The notes beneath the pieces were generated by a model that worked only from the letters and a program-made list of their open reading frames with translations, was not told the origin of the DNA and made no database searches. The position numbers and the translations under genes were made by a program. From assembly GCA_003117195.1 (NCBI GenBank), contig BDSI01000075.1:62001-126000 (forward strand): 64,000 nt of DNA, in the 5' to 3' direction. This document shows, in pieces, positions 31,101-43,300 of the stretch; within the stretch, counting starts at the first letter, position 1; each line of letters begins with the position of its first letter. This stretch comes from Eudorina sp. 2006-703-Eu-15 (lineage: Eukaryota; Chlorophyta; Chlorophyceae; Chlamydomonadales; Volvocaceae).

Positions 31101-34100
31101 CGCGCCACTAACTGCTCGTGGAACAGCGCCATGGAGGTCTTCGGTGAGGCGGAGTACCGGGGCACGGCCACAGCTGCCGCCGCTGCGGCTGTGTCGAAGC
31201 CGTCCTCGGGAGGAAGGGGCGGCGGGACGGCCGGGGCCGCTGCCACCGTCGTGGGCCCCGCGGCCGCCAAGGCGGCCAGGGCCGGCTGGTGCGCAGCGCC
31301 AGCTGGCCCCCCTGGGGCGGCTGCGTCCGCAGAGGACGGGGGTGCCGCCAGGCCAGATGCCTCCCTCTTGGCCGCCAGCACTTCGTCCACCAGCCGCAGA
31401 ACCGCAGCCTTGACCACCTGTGAGCGGATCTGCACATGGGGACACACAAACACACACAGCCGCGCCACGGTATGTTGGGGTTGCCGGGGCGAGGGAGGCG
31501 TGGCGAACTTGTAGGAAACGACAGACCGGCGGGCACATAGCTGTCCTTCGACACATGCACGCACACACAGCCCCGGGTTAACGCCTCCGCCTTCCCATGT
31601 CTCCCACGTCGCAGCTTGAATTACCCGTAATTACCCGTTGTTTCATAACCCTTCATCGTCGAGCGGATGCATGCAGCGCGCAGTCCCCACGTGGGCGCCC
31701 CCCGACTGAACTCCGGCATAGGTCCTTGGGAGCTCCTCCTGCCGGGCCACAAGCGCACCCATGCCAGCCGCCGACGGCCCCGGCATCCCTCTCCCAGCCC
31801 GCCTGCGCCGCCCCGAAACCCGACCACACCAGCTCATCCCGCCGTGATCCTCGATCTACCCTCCCCTCAGCCTCGTCCCAGCCCACCCACCTGGCCCTGC
31901 TGCGGCAGCGCCTGCACGCGGCCGTCGATGTAGCCGCTGGCGTACCCGCGGATCAGCTCCAGGCTCGCCACATCCAGGTGGCTCAGCTGCTCCGTGATGG
32001 CCGCCACATCCAGGGGGCGGGCAGCTGAGACCCGGAACAGCGGCAGCAGGAAGGAGGGAAGGGGCAAGGGGATGGTCGCGCGCGAGCTTGCTGGGCAAGT
32101 GGGTGGCCAACTGTTCGCCAGCTTAGAGACGGACAGGGGGCGATCAACTTGTGTGTGTGTTTTTGTGTATGTTCCTCGCAACGTATCCAATTGGGGGCGT
32201 AATTTGTAACCTAAAGGGAAGCGCCACGACAGCGTCTTCCCCCGAGGCCCACGGTCGTGCGGCGCATCGCCCACCGCGGTGGCGGGACACCGCCCGGCAC
32301 CGCACAGCACCGCACTGCACGGCCCGGGACCGCACGGCACTGTACTGCAAGGCAGAATCCTTTCCGCACGACTTACACCGGACGGCAAGCTGCTGCGTAG
32401 TTCGCCGACGCGCCCTGCTCTCCCTTGTTCGCCCTTGCTCTCCCGCCTGACACCCCGAACTAAACGCCTGCCCGTCCACCCATGTCCTGAATCCCGAATC
32501 CATATCGACCGCCGCCCCCACCCACTCACCCGCGCCCGCGCCGACGCTGCTCGGCTGCACCGGCCCCGGCCCTCCCACCGCGCCGGCCCTGAAGGACCCA
32601 GGTCGCGCAGTCGTAGCGCTGCTGATGGCGTTGGCCATTACCGCCGCCGCGGCGGCGGACAGAGCCTGCGCCGACATTAGCCCGTCGCCGTCCGCGGACC
32701 TCCGGACGCCGGCCATGTAGTTCGCCGCCGCGTCCGCCGCCTCATCGTCGTCGTACGGCCCCGCGGCGACGCCCTCCCAGTGCTGCGGGCTCGATTGCGG
32801 CCGCTCGGCACGGAAGGACAGCGCCGCGGGATCCGGCCAGGCGGGTGAGGAGGCCACACCAGCTGCACCACCGCGGCCGCCACGCGGCGACGTGTTCTCG
32901 CGGGGCGTCACGCGCAAGGACGGCGCGCCCGAGGAGCCCCCCGCCGCCTGCGCAGCCGGCGGCTGCGGCGGCACGAGGCCCCGCGGGCTGCCGTCTCGAT
33001 TCCGACCCGACAGCATGCATGCGAGCGACGGCTCCGAAACCGGCTCTCCGCGGGGCGAGGTCGTGGCGCGGACGGGCCAGCTGGCACGCAGGCTGCCGGC
33101 GCCGGCGCCGCCGCTGCTCGACGCGCCCGAGAGACCCATGCCGTACGCAAGCGGGTTGGCATGCCACTCCAACGTCGTCAGCGGTGGCGGCGGCGGCGGC
33201 CCGCCGGCATTGCCGCCAGCGCGCCGGGTCGTGAGCCCCTCGTAATACTCAAACTCCGTGTCTGTGTCCTCCAACAGCTCAAAACTCGGCGGGTCCATTT
33301 CTCGCGCGACGTCCCCACGCGCGCCCGCACCAACGCTGTCCATGCGGCTAGTGCCAGGACCCTCCGGCGGCGCCGCCACTGACGTCGCCCGCGGCGGCGA
33401 GGCCCCTGCCCCTCGCCTGCCAGTGGAGCTCGCCCGCAGCGTATCACCTGCCGCCAGCGCCTCGTCGGGCGGCAGGTCGTACGGCGGCGCGCGGCCGGCA
33501 CCGTCGTCGGACATGTCAGGGCCGCGGCGCGGCGGCGGGCTCGCGGCCTGCCGGCGTCCCGCTGCCTCGAGGTCCGCCGCCAGGCGGCGCTGTACGTGCC
33601 GTACCCCGTGGACGTCGAAGCTGCCGTGACCTGGGCCTTCCACCGACGCGCGCTGGCGGCCCTCCCCTCCAACCGTGGCGGCGCCGGCCCCGCCGCGCCT
33701 CTGCTGCTGCTGGTCCCGCGCCGCAAACTCTTTGTACGCCTGCGGGCTGATGAACAGCTCCGGGCTGTGCTGATGCACGGATGCGGCGCCCGATTGCAGC
33801 ACCGGTGCTGAGGGCCGCCGCGCAACCCCGCCCTGCCGCCGCCGGCTCCCACCGGCAGCTGCGGCAGCGCCCGGCCGCGGCTCAGCCGTCGCGTCGCCAT
33901 TGGCCGTGGCGGCGGCCGGCGCGGCTGGCGGCGGCTGCGGTGCCGCCGCCGCCGCCCGAGACGACCGGACTGCGCTGGGCGTGTGCGCCCGATCGGCCCT
34001 CCGCTGCTTCTCCTTGTCCTTGACCGCCCACGGCGAGTTTCGGAGGCTGCCGCCGACCACGGACGAGCCCTCGCGCCTGCCCGCGTCCTGCGGTGCCCCC

Positions 34101-35812
34101 ACGGCGGCAGTCGGCGCCCGCAGGCCGCCCGCGGTGCCCCGCGCGGCCGCCTCCTCGTGCCAGCCGCGGAGGGTCAGGTAGTCGTCGTCACCTCGGCGGA
34201 AGGGTCGCTGGCCGGGGGAGGTGGACGGCGCGAAGCCGTCAGCGGCGGCTTCGGGGTCGCGCTGCTGCCTCATCCGGGGGCTCATGTGCGAGTACGACGC
34301 CTGCTCGGCGGCGCCGCGCCGCCTGTTCTGCTGCTGCGGGTGGTGCCGCTGCGGCATTGCCGTCTGGGGTTGCCGTTGACCATCGGTCGGGAACCGAGGC
34401 TGTGGCGAGGCGGCGGCCCGCTGGTCATGCGAGCCGCGCACTGTCTTGCTGCCGCCTCCGCCTCCGGTGGCGGCTGAGCCACTCGGCAGCCCCGATGCGC
34501 CTACCGCCTGCAGCAGCAGCCGCAGGCGGTGCGGGGAGACCCCCCGGTGCAGCGCCTCGAACAGCTCCTCGCGCGGCGCCGGCGGGTAGTGCCGCGGCGG
34601 GCTATTCTGACGGTAATGGTGCAGCGCCGCATAGGAAGCTCCCGACAGGGATCGGTTGACGCCCGCGCCGCCGCCGGTGCCGATGCGCGGGGATGTGTCC
34701 CGGAGACCGCCGCTGCTCGCGGCGCCGCCGCGTGGCGGCGAGGGCGCGGATGCGCGACCGGGGCTGGTCCGCATGTTCAGCAAGTGGCGGAGTGCGGATG
34801 CGGGTTCCGGCGGCTGATGGTACGAGTCTGCTGCCGCGGATGACGCCACCGGCCGCGAATAAGACGGCGGCGGCGGCGAGGACACGGGCGCGTGTATGGG
34901 CGATTGAGAGCGCTGGAGGTACGGCCGACCGGGAGAGGATGAGTGGGGTTCCGAGACCGACTGAGGAACCGACGCACGTAGGGCTGCTGCAAGGGTCGCT
35001 GCGCTGGTGGCTGCGGCATGGGTGCGGTAGGCCATTGCGGGGCCATCGGGCTGCTGGCGCGATGTGGGTCGATCGGGGATGGGGTTGAAGCGGTCGCGCG
35101 CTGTCGCTCCCCGGCCGGGCGGGGCGGGCGATGAAAAGCTGGGCGGCTGTGACATCGTCAGCGCTGCGGTCGGCATACTGGCGAGCAGCGATGACCGCAC
35201 GGGTGCGTGACGTTGCGTCTCGGCCCATGCCTGCGAGCGCACGTGCGCAGGCAGCGGCGCGTTGCCCGCAGTCATGTGGATCTGATGGCCGGGTGGTAAT
35301 GTGCCCGGGGGAGCCATCATACCGTGCACCTGCGACTGCGGCGGCAGGCTGGCGTAATTGGCGCTGCGGGGCCTGGCGCCGGAAGCTGCCGGAGGCGAGA
35401 ACCTCCGACCGGGCGACGAGTCTTGCGGTTGGGCCTGGAGCGACCGCTGTGCCGTCGGGCGTTCCGATCCTTGAGGGCTCCGCGACGTTGGACTCGGCAC
35501 TCGGGCTTTGAGGCGGCGCAGGAGCTCCTCCTCCACTGCCACCGCCTCGTCCGTCCAGCACTCATCGCCGACAGCATCGAACAGGTCACCCGGAAGGGGC
35601 GCCCAGGACCGCGTCGCTGCAGAGGCATTTGAATGCTGCTTTAACGCTGTGGCGGTCAGCTCGGTCATTGGCGACTCAGGTGGGGGGCTCTGCCACCTGG
35701 GGTCCGGTGCCAGCGCCTGCTGGACATTGTCTGCTGCCCGTTCTGCGCTCAGAAATTCATCGTATAATGTAGCCCATTCTCCCAGGACACTCTGCTCGAC
35801 TGGCGAAGCCAT
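25181..35812 (-). CDS. Giant low-complexity, coiled-coil protein (~3,149 aa)
   Basis: Four exons join in phase: 35812-32530, 32024-31891, 31429-26828 and 26611-25181, for about 3,149 aa. The start MASPVEQSVLGEW is chosen; an ATG ten codons upstream is the alternative. Exon 1 (1,094 codons) is mostly disordered Ser/Pro/Ala/Arg sequence with a short acidic helix near residue 90 (EAVAVEEELLRRLKARV). Exon 2 plus the start of exon 3 looks folded and helical: DVAAITEQLSHLDVASLEL, then QIRSQVVKAAVLRLVDEVL. Another such block is FHEQLVARIQRIAVVEGEVL. Exon 3 also holds a Gln-rich coil (QQLQRQIEQLQRQ) and a long Ala run. Exon 4 opens with the helical block MDQLLDQLEGYRRGVEKRHG and ends GMLFGGGKK. I do not recognise the family; a centrosomal or ciliary scaffold is a guess from composition. 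Acceptor 4 needs the second AG of GCAGAG to keep phase. One gene is likely, two are possible. Confidence 0.75.
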
Positions 35813-36223
35813 ATCTACGCAAGGAACCCCTGACAGTCTCAAGTCAACTCGAGACCGTCAAATGGTTCAAACCGGGTCGCGTTGATGTCCACATAGAGAA
35901 TATTGGCATATAGCCATAGAGCTTGGGAGGGCCAAGTCTCCGCTTTTTGTCGAGTTCGCGACTGCAACACAGAGAAGAAGCACAGGGCCTCCAACAGGTA
36001 GGATGAGCATGCTCCTGCTATGACTGGAACATGAGAAGTCCTAGCTGGTTGATGGAATGACGCCTCTATCCCGGACCGATAATGTACGAAAGTAGTCCAG
36101 CTTGAGGTTCGACCTGTGCAGACAGTTGCATGTCAGCGTTCACAGGCGTGAACAAGGCAGCAATTCATTGCGCTAAGAACGCTCGTTTTTGCAGTTGCCT
36201 TGCCTGCCTTTGGAATTTGAGAG
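35813..36223. promoter_or_regulatory. Divergent promoter, giant gene / lipase-like gene
   Basis: Only 411 bases separate the start of the minus-strand giant gene from the start of the plus-strand lipase-like gene. The stretch is clearly lower in GC than the exons on both sides and contains no long open frame. It should hold both promoters and leaders. Confidence 0.55.
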
Positions 36224-39200
36224 ATGTCTTCACCACCGACGCTGAGCGCTGAACAGGAGCTTCACCTGCAATCTGCATTCATATTGGCATCCGCGGTTGA
36301 TGCCTTTGACCCAGTCTTAGAGCTGAAGGAAAAGGTAGGCCAGGCCAATCACTTAAAGAGGACGAGTTCTTATCAGTCCGTCATAAGGTGGATGCCTTCA
36401 CTATTACGTCGTTTGCAGATTGAGCTTCACAACTTTACCGAATATGCCGTCTACGAGTCTGGTCCACTGCGTGCCATGCTGGCGCTTTCAAGCAATGCAG
36501 TAAAATTTGGGGCCAACAACAAGCACCACAACTTGCAGGTAACGTGCTGCTATGCATAATGCTTCGGGGAAGGCCGTCTTTGTAAAGCGCCTGAAAGCGG
36601 TCCGCAAGGGAACTAAAACCTGATGGGCTGCCCCCTTTCCTACCTTGCCGTCGCAAGTGGACAAAAGCCAACAGACTATGGTGGATCCTTCCAACTTTTG
36701 AAGTTCCCGTGTTCCCGTGTTCCCCGCGTGGTCGGTTTCTGCCGGGCAGGCGTTGTGAGCTTGAACCAGCGGCTGTAACCCGTCGTAAAGCCAGCCGCAT
36801 AAACATGGAAGCTTTGCTCCGACAAGGAGGTCGGGGTCACACGGGTCGGCTCTGCCATGTTGCGCACCAAACATTGGTGTGCACCTGACACATGCACCCA
36901 GGGCACAGCGTACACAGTAGCACAGCCAAACCAGGGCTAGCTGCTGTTGGTTGGGCCCTTCAACGGCACGGTGTACGCAAACAACTGACCGCCCGCAGGC
37001 CAGCTGCCCTCAAACACGCCCTCGCAAACCCCTGCACCCCTGACCCATGACCCACCGCTCCCTACCGGCCTCATCTCCGCGGCGCCCGCGGCTTCGGCCT
37101 GTCGCATTCGACCGTCACGCAGATCAACCCGACCGTCTTCATCGCATTCTCCAACAGTCTGCGACATCCCGCCCATGACCCGCCCGGTCAAAGCTCCATG
37201 GCGAACTTCCTGGCAGCGCAGCGGGCGTGTGGCTTCCCTGGAGCCGCCGGTGCGTTACTGCCTGGGCCAAGCTGCACCGGGGGTGTGGGGGTTACTGGGC
37301 CAAGGCCACGGCCAGGGTCGGGGCGCGTGGGAGACTCCTCAGATGGCTACGGAGGGGCAGCTCGCCAAGTGCTTACCAACACCCACGTTGACCATCACGG
37401 TGCCATGAATCAGATCGTCGACAGTCATCGCAAGCAACCTGCATCGACCCTCATGCCTGCATGGCAGTTCGGCAGGCAACCGCTGGTATGCCGAAGCGTT
37501 GGTGGATCGCGACCGTGGCTGTTGACCCTTGGGCCTGCGCTGTGCACGGCCCCGCCTTGCCAAGCGCACATCGCACTTGCTGTTCGTCCGTCCTCAACCT
37601 GTGCGGTGCGAGGTGCGCGACTAGCCTCGTCTCTCCCCGAGCCCGAGCAGGGGCCTGCCCCACCGCGCTGTGTGTGCCATCGCGCGCTGGGTTCGTTGTT
37701 AGACTTCGTTCGGGGCTTGTCCTTCCATTCAAGTCTCTCCCCCCTTCTGGGCTTGTCTTTCTTTTCGGCCCCCACCCCCGACCTGTGTGTGCCACGCAGC
37801 CTGTCACGTGCATGGGCACGCGCTGGCTGCGCTGGAGTCCCTGCCGCTGGGCATGGTGTTCAGTCTGCTGGGCCAGGTGAGGGTGTCAGGCGCGTCGAGG
37901 GGTTGCCGACTGGATCTGGATCCGGGTATGGATTTTCTTGGATGTCGGGAGACGGAGGAAAACGCGAAGCTGAAGCAACCGGCTTCGGGCGCAAGCAGCG
38001 ACCAACGGGGCCCCGTCGGGTCCAAACCCTGGCTCCCCCTCTCCCCCCAAGCTGTTCCCCTAGCTCCCCAATCTGTTCCAGCAATTTGTCTGCATCTGCG
38101 ATATAGCCCATGACAGGCCCCTGTCCCGGCCCCTGTCCCCTGTCCCGCCTGCCCCGCTGTCACCCCACCCCCCAGGGCTACAAGCTGGTGGCCACCGGCT
38201 TCAAATTCGGCGGCGTGGTGGCGCACCTGTTCGCGGTGCGGGTGCTGCTGCAGCTCCACCAGGAGGTGCAGATGGCCCGCCAGATGGGGATCAATCTGAC
38301 CATGACGTTGTCTGGGAACAAGGTACGACGTACGGCCCATACGGGCCATCCCGCGAGGTTGGGCACGGGGGTTGGCACTGGGGATTGACACCGGGGTCGA
38401 CAAGTGGGCTGATAAGGAGGTTGACTCGTGGGCTGACAAGGAGGTTGACGAGAGGTTGGAGAAACGGATCGCGGAGTCTGGGTGAAGGCCCGTGGGTTGA
38501 TGTGGGTCGGTGACGGTGCGGATGGCGGTTGGTATCCAGGGGTGGATGTGGGTTGGCAGGGATGCAAGCCATGGACAGGGTCTCCTCCGGGGTGGGTTGC
38601 CTGCAGGGCCCAACACGCGGCAAGCGCGTGTTGTCGTGACGGTGCCGTGCGGTTGGGGGCTTGCCTCAGGGTCTCTGGGCCCGACTGGCCCTCGGCCTAG
38701 GCAGTGCCTTGTGACACAACGGAAGACCGGAACTGAACCGGACCGCCTCGAGCCTCTTTGAAGCCATTCGCAACCCACACGATTTGGATGCGTTTAAAGA
38801 TCTGATCCCGTCCACCATATGCCGTATCGCCGTGTGCCGTACATCCAGGTGTCCAGTTTCGCGTTCGGCAGCCCCTTCTTCGCCACAGCCTCCCTCAGCC
38901 GTACACTCTCCGCCCTGGACCTCCAGCTCAACCAGCAGCTCCACCTCCACACCATCTGGCGGGCCGGTGACGCGAGCCCGGCGTTCTTTGCCGCCGCCAG
39001 CGAGCTCTTCACTGTGGCGTCGGAGGCGCGCGACGCCGCGTACGACCTGACGGCCCCCGATGCGGCCGCCGCGGCCGCCGCCGCTGGCGTCGGCGTCGGT
39101 GACGCCTCCGGGGGTTTACTACCCACAGAGGACATCACGTCGCCGGCCTCCATCGCCCGTACACCCCAGGTGGCTGCCGTACAGGAGTGGTGCCGTCATG

Positions 39201-40159
39201 TGGCTGACGGTGTGGACTCCCTGGCGCGCTGTCGCGCCAATGGCCCCAGTCGCCTGCTGGCACGGCAGCTGGAGACCCCGCTCTTGGCACGCGTCTGTGC
39301 TCCAGGGGGCCTGTTCGCGTCCGTGCCGGCGGCGGCTGCGGCGGCGGTGCTGGACGCCGCCGGCGGCGACGCCACCGCCTTCGTCACGGAGAAGGTCTCT
39401 CAAGTCCGGATCGTCGACGGCGACGCCGGCGGCGGCGCGGGCGGAGGAGGCGGAGGAGGCGCCAAATCTCCAGCGGGCACCCGCGCCACCAGCGCCGTTT
39501 CCCGACCCGGGCTGTCGCGCAGACGGAGCCAAGAGATGCTGGACGTCGCAGCGGTGGCCGCGGCGGCGCCGGGGCGGCCGCTGTCACCGACGCGGTCGCG
39601 CTCCAAGCGCGCGGTCCCGGTCACCGGTATCGAGGGCCCCAGTCGCTCCGGCGGCTCCCGTACCTCGGCTGTGGCACCCGGAGGAAACGCCGTTGCCATG
39701 CGGCAGCCGCAGCTGCGGCCGGCGGCCTGGCGCGACGCGCTGCTGCGGCTGCTTCAAGTCATGGGTGATGGGCTCGGCGAGCGTTACGCACCCGTGGGTC
39801 AGTTTTGGATCCTGGGATCCATCCCGAGCGATAAAGACCGCGCGGCGGCCGGCGGCGGTGCTGCCGGCGGCGGCCGCGGAGCGGCCGCCGCTGCCGCCGC
39901 GGCGCGCGACCCGCCCAACGGCACCCTTCAGGCGGTGGAGGGGCCCCGCGCGATGCAGAGCTCCGCCGCGTGGCTGTCTCCGGGCAACGGCTCATCGTTG
40001 TTCAGCCGCTGGGAGAGCGAGCTGGAGGAAATCCAACGCGACCTGATGGAGGCGTTCCCCTGGGCCACCTTCAAGGCGGGGGTGGAGGTGCGGGGCGCCA
40101 ATGTGGACCGACGCGACCTGCTCAGGCCCTCGGCGGCGCTGGACCTGGGGGGTTTGTGA
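36224..40159 (+). CDS. Class 3 lipase-like protein with catalytic Ser replaced by Lys
   Basis: Six exons join in phase: 36224-36334, 36419-36538, 37123-37249, 37800-37876, 38176-38322 and 38849-40159, about 630 aa. Intron 1 is 84 bases and open in frame, so a 658-aa form is possible. Order and spacing match an alpha/beta-hydrolase of the fungal lipase 3 type. NPTVFIAFSNSL is a beta strand, and CHVHGHALAALESLP resembles the VHxGF block. KLVATGFKFGGVVAHLFA takes the place of the nucleophile elbow (usually TGHSLGGA), VSSFAFGSPFF the place of tFGxP, and IWRAGDASP the catalytic Asp region. At the elbow Ser is Lys155 and the preceding His is Phe, so ordinary lipase chemistry is not expected. The C-terminal half has Ala/Gly-rich linkers and a YAPVGQFWIL block reminiscent of lipase-like plant proteins. 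Role unknown; a scaffold or regulator is inferred. Confidence 0.78.
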
Positions 40160-40339
40160 GGGAGGAAAGGTGGGCATAGGAAATTGGTGGAAACGCTGAA
40201 GCTGCGCTGCTGCCCCCCGCTGCTGAGGCAGGGTGTGTGTGATGGTGCTGTTGACAGGGGGGAGGTCACTGCGCTGCCCTCGGGGTCGGCTGCGCCGTCG
40301 ACGACAGGTCGTGGTGAAATGAATGGGAGCCAGACGATT

Positions 40340-40393
40340 GGTGGTGGTGGTGGTGGTGGTGGTGGTGGTGGTGGTGGTGGTGGTGGTGGTGGT
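40340..40393 (+). repeat. GGT trinucleotide microsatellite
   Basis: About 17 perfect GGT units lie some 180 bases after the stop codon of the lipase-like gene, probably in its 3' untranslated region. The G-rich strand is the sense strand, so the transcript could fold into G-quadruplexes. Confidence 0.9.
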
Positions 40394-43300
40394 GCCACGT
40401 CCCCAGTCCAGGCCACGGTGTCCGGGGGCTGGAAGGCGCAGCAGACCAAAACATTCGTGCCCACGTCTGCACCGCCGCCTAGTGGTGGCCAAAGGCCGTA
40501 CAGCGCTGCCGGTGGCCGCCATACGTCGATGCACTCAACACACACACACACACGTAGTTGTGGTTGGGGGGGCTTCTCGTTGAACACACGTAAGGAACGG
40601 GAACGCTGGTGTACAGCCCTGGCTGCTTATTGCCTTATTCTGCAGATGATCCGGGATGCGCGGACGTTGCTTCCGGTTTGCCCTGAGGGTGCTGCAGGGC
40701 TGTGCGGGCGGGCGGGCGGGCTTGAGGGCGTGCGCGATTGTAGGAAAGTCTGCAGGTGTGCTTAGAAATGAAACCTGCCCGCCCGCCGTCTGTAGGTGTG
40801 CGTGCGGTAGTGGAGAACTGAGCCGCGTAGATCAATGTGGGTGTGACGGCTGTTAGCTTCTAGGGATTGTTATCAGGATGTTTTTATTTTGCAGGCTTCA
40901 GCGCAGGTGTAGTTAGTGCCCAGGTAGGCACCCAGGGTATATATTCTTCCGAGATCGCGAACTCTGCATTTTTTCCCTCGAATGGTGGACGCAGTGGGCG
41001 GGCGGGTGCGTTCGTTAGCGCCGTGTGGAGCTGGGCCGTTCGCTGCCAGTGTACGCGTTTCGCGGCCCTGCGAAGGGCCCGTCGTGGCGGTCTGCTGCGT
41101 GGCTGGCAGGTCACCCGCGCGGGGGCTGCTGGCTTCGGGCGTGCGCGGCTGGGGTGCGGTGCTTGATACTATACTTGACGCTTGCTGGTGAGCGTGGGAC
41201 GCTGAAGAGGCCGAGGTTCGAGGAGGTGGAAGGTCGCCGGAGAGGTCGGGGTGGGTGGAGGAAATGCGCTCGGGGCGGGGGGATGGGGATCCGGCCCACT
41301 CCCGTCGCCCCCCGACCAACACGCCCGGTCTTGCCGCTCAGGCTGCCGACGGATGCGGGACGGGTTCGTCGGCGAGGAGGCGCGCCCTGTCGGTAAGAAT
41401 TCAGTGGAATGATCTACGGCAGCACGGCCCGGCAGGTTGCCGTTGCAAGAAGGCGGCGGCGGCGGCGTCCGCGGCGTAGAGCATGCATGTATTGTTGTGG
41501 GCGGGCGCGGCTGCTGTTCAAGGATGGCCGGCGGGAAGCTCGGCCAAGAGGCCGGGCCTGTTCCTTGCTTACCGGGCCAGGTGAGCGTCAGGCCCGCCAA
41601 TGTCGAGGCGGCCGGTGCAGGAGTGGGCGGTGCGCGGACGGACGAGGACGAGGAAGAGAGAGCTTGGTGCAGCGACACCGCAGCGACATCGCCATGTTAC
41701 ATCACAAGGAAGGGGTGGAGCTAATGGGATGGCTTGGCTGCAAGAACTGTCGCCAGCCCGGGCACGTGGGGTTCGATTTGCGGCATGCGTTTGGCCGGGG
41801 GCTTCCGGAGGGCGAGGGGAGGGTCCAACGCCACAGCCGCTTCGCGTCTCCCGGGCGGGGGGAGCGAGCTGAAGGCATCGCCCCGCGCAGCCGGCTGACG
41901 CCGCCAGGCGCTTGCCTGCCTGCCATCGCCCGGCGGCCCGGATGCAGACGCGCTGACCCGCCGGGGCTCATCCTCCTGTCGCGAGCCGAGTTCCTGACGG
42001 CCAGCGCAACATCCCCAAGACCGGCCCGTGGTTACGGGCACGGGCATGATGTTGGCAATCCATTACGCGGTGGATACCCCACCTGCCCCGCAGGATTTCA
42101 TCTTGTCACGGAGCCAGGCTGGGACACCCAAGCAACGGAGCAAGATTGGTGCATGTGCCGCGCAAGGTCGTGAGCGTGCGTGAGGCGCGGGAGGAAGGGT
42201 TTTACTGATGCGGGGCCATCGTAACCCAACGCATTCATTTGTCTTTGTTGGCAGCCGGCACTGAGGTTGGCTGCCAACAGCCGGCACTGAGGTTTGTGAG
42301 AGGGGAAGATCGGTCGGCGGTGGGGGGGGTGCGGAGAAAGGGCAGCGGAGGGAATGCGGCTGGAGGGGACCGGTGTTGGGCAGGCAGGCAGGCAGGAGGC
42401 TTCCGCAGGTCGGGAGATTGCGGCGTAGGGCCCACGGGGCCGCACGCAGGGGGAGCGGCGCACAGCGCAGAGGGCGCTGCGTGACAGGGGTAAAAGCGGC
42501 TGCGCGGACGTGTGGGACTCGCAGCACGGCGCGGCCGCGGTGATGTGGGAGGCGCGCGCTGGATGCCGCTGACCGCGCGGGGGGCGTGTGCAGGCGTGGG
42601 TTGGGATTGTCTGTGGGTGTATGGCCGGGAGAATGAACTGTTCCGCTAGTCTGGAGGTTCGCTGGCCGGCTGTTCAGGCGCCGCGGGCTGTGTTTCCTGT
42701 TTGGGGTTTGCCTGCGTGTCCTCGTTTGGCTGGGTCTGCTGGGTGTAGGGCCTTGGACGGTGTTGCCAGCCTTCAGATGACGTCAGCTGTCCTGCGCGGA
42801 CGGGAGACGGTGGGGAAAGGGCCCGGAGTCCTGCCGATTCTTTATGGTGCTTGCTTTGCCGCAAGTCTGCGCATGTTTCTTATGTCCTATCCGACTTGTT
42901 TATCGCACGTAGCCAAGGCTCTAGGCGGATTCGTACCCGCTGTGTCCATGCGCGTCTTTCGTGCTCGCTTATGCTGTGCATCATTCCGTGTTGTCGGCCT
43001 CCACCGCCGATTCCAAATGAAGGCGCTTCCGCATTCGCCTCCATTCACGCGCCGCACCCGTTCGTATCCATGTGTGCCAACTGTTTGCTCCGTACGACAT
43101 CAGTACGGTATGGAACATGCCAATGATGATCCGTTGCCGATAAGCCCCCAAACGGTGGCCACCACGCATCCGTGCAATCCTTGCGACCGCATAGCGGCGG
43201 AGACGGTTGGGACGTTCTGGTTGGGACCTCGGGCTGCTCCTGTGTGTATGTGTATACGTATGTACTGCGTAGTGCCGTACATGGACCACACCGTACACGG

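Noticed and set aside
41409..42173. A 254-codon plus-strand frame in the 40-45 kb stretch
   Set aside because: Arg/Gly-rich, no conserved block, and overlapped by equally long frames on the other strand.
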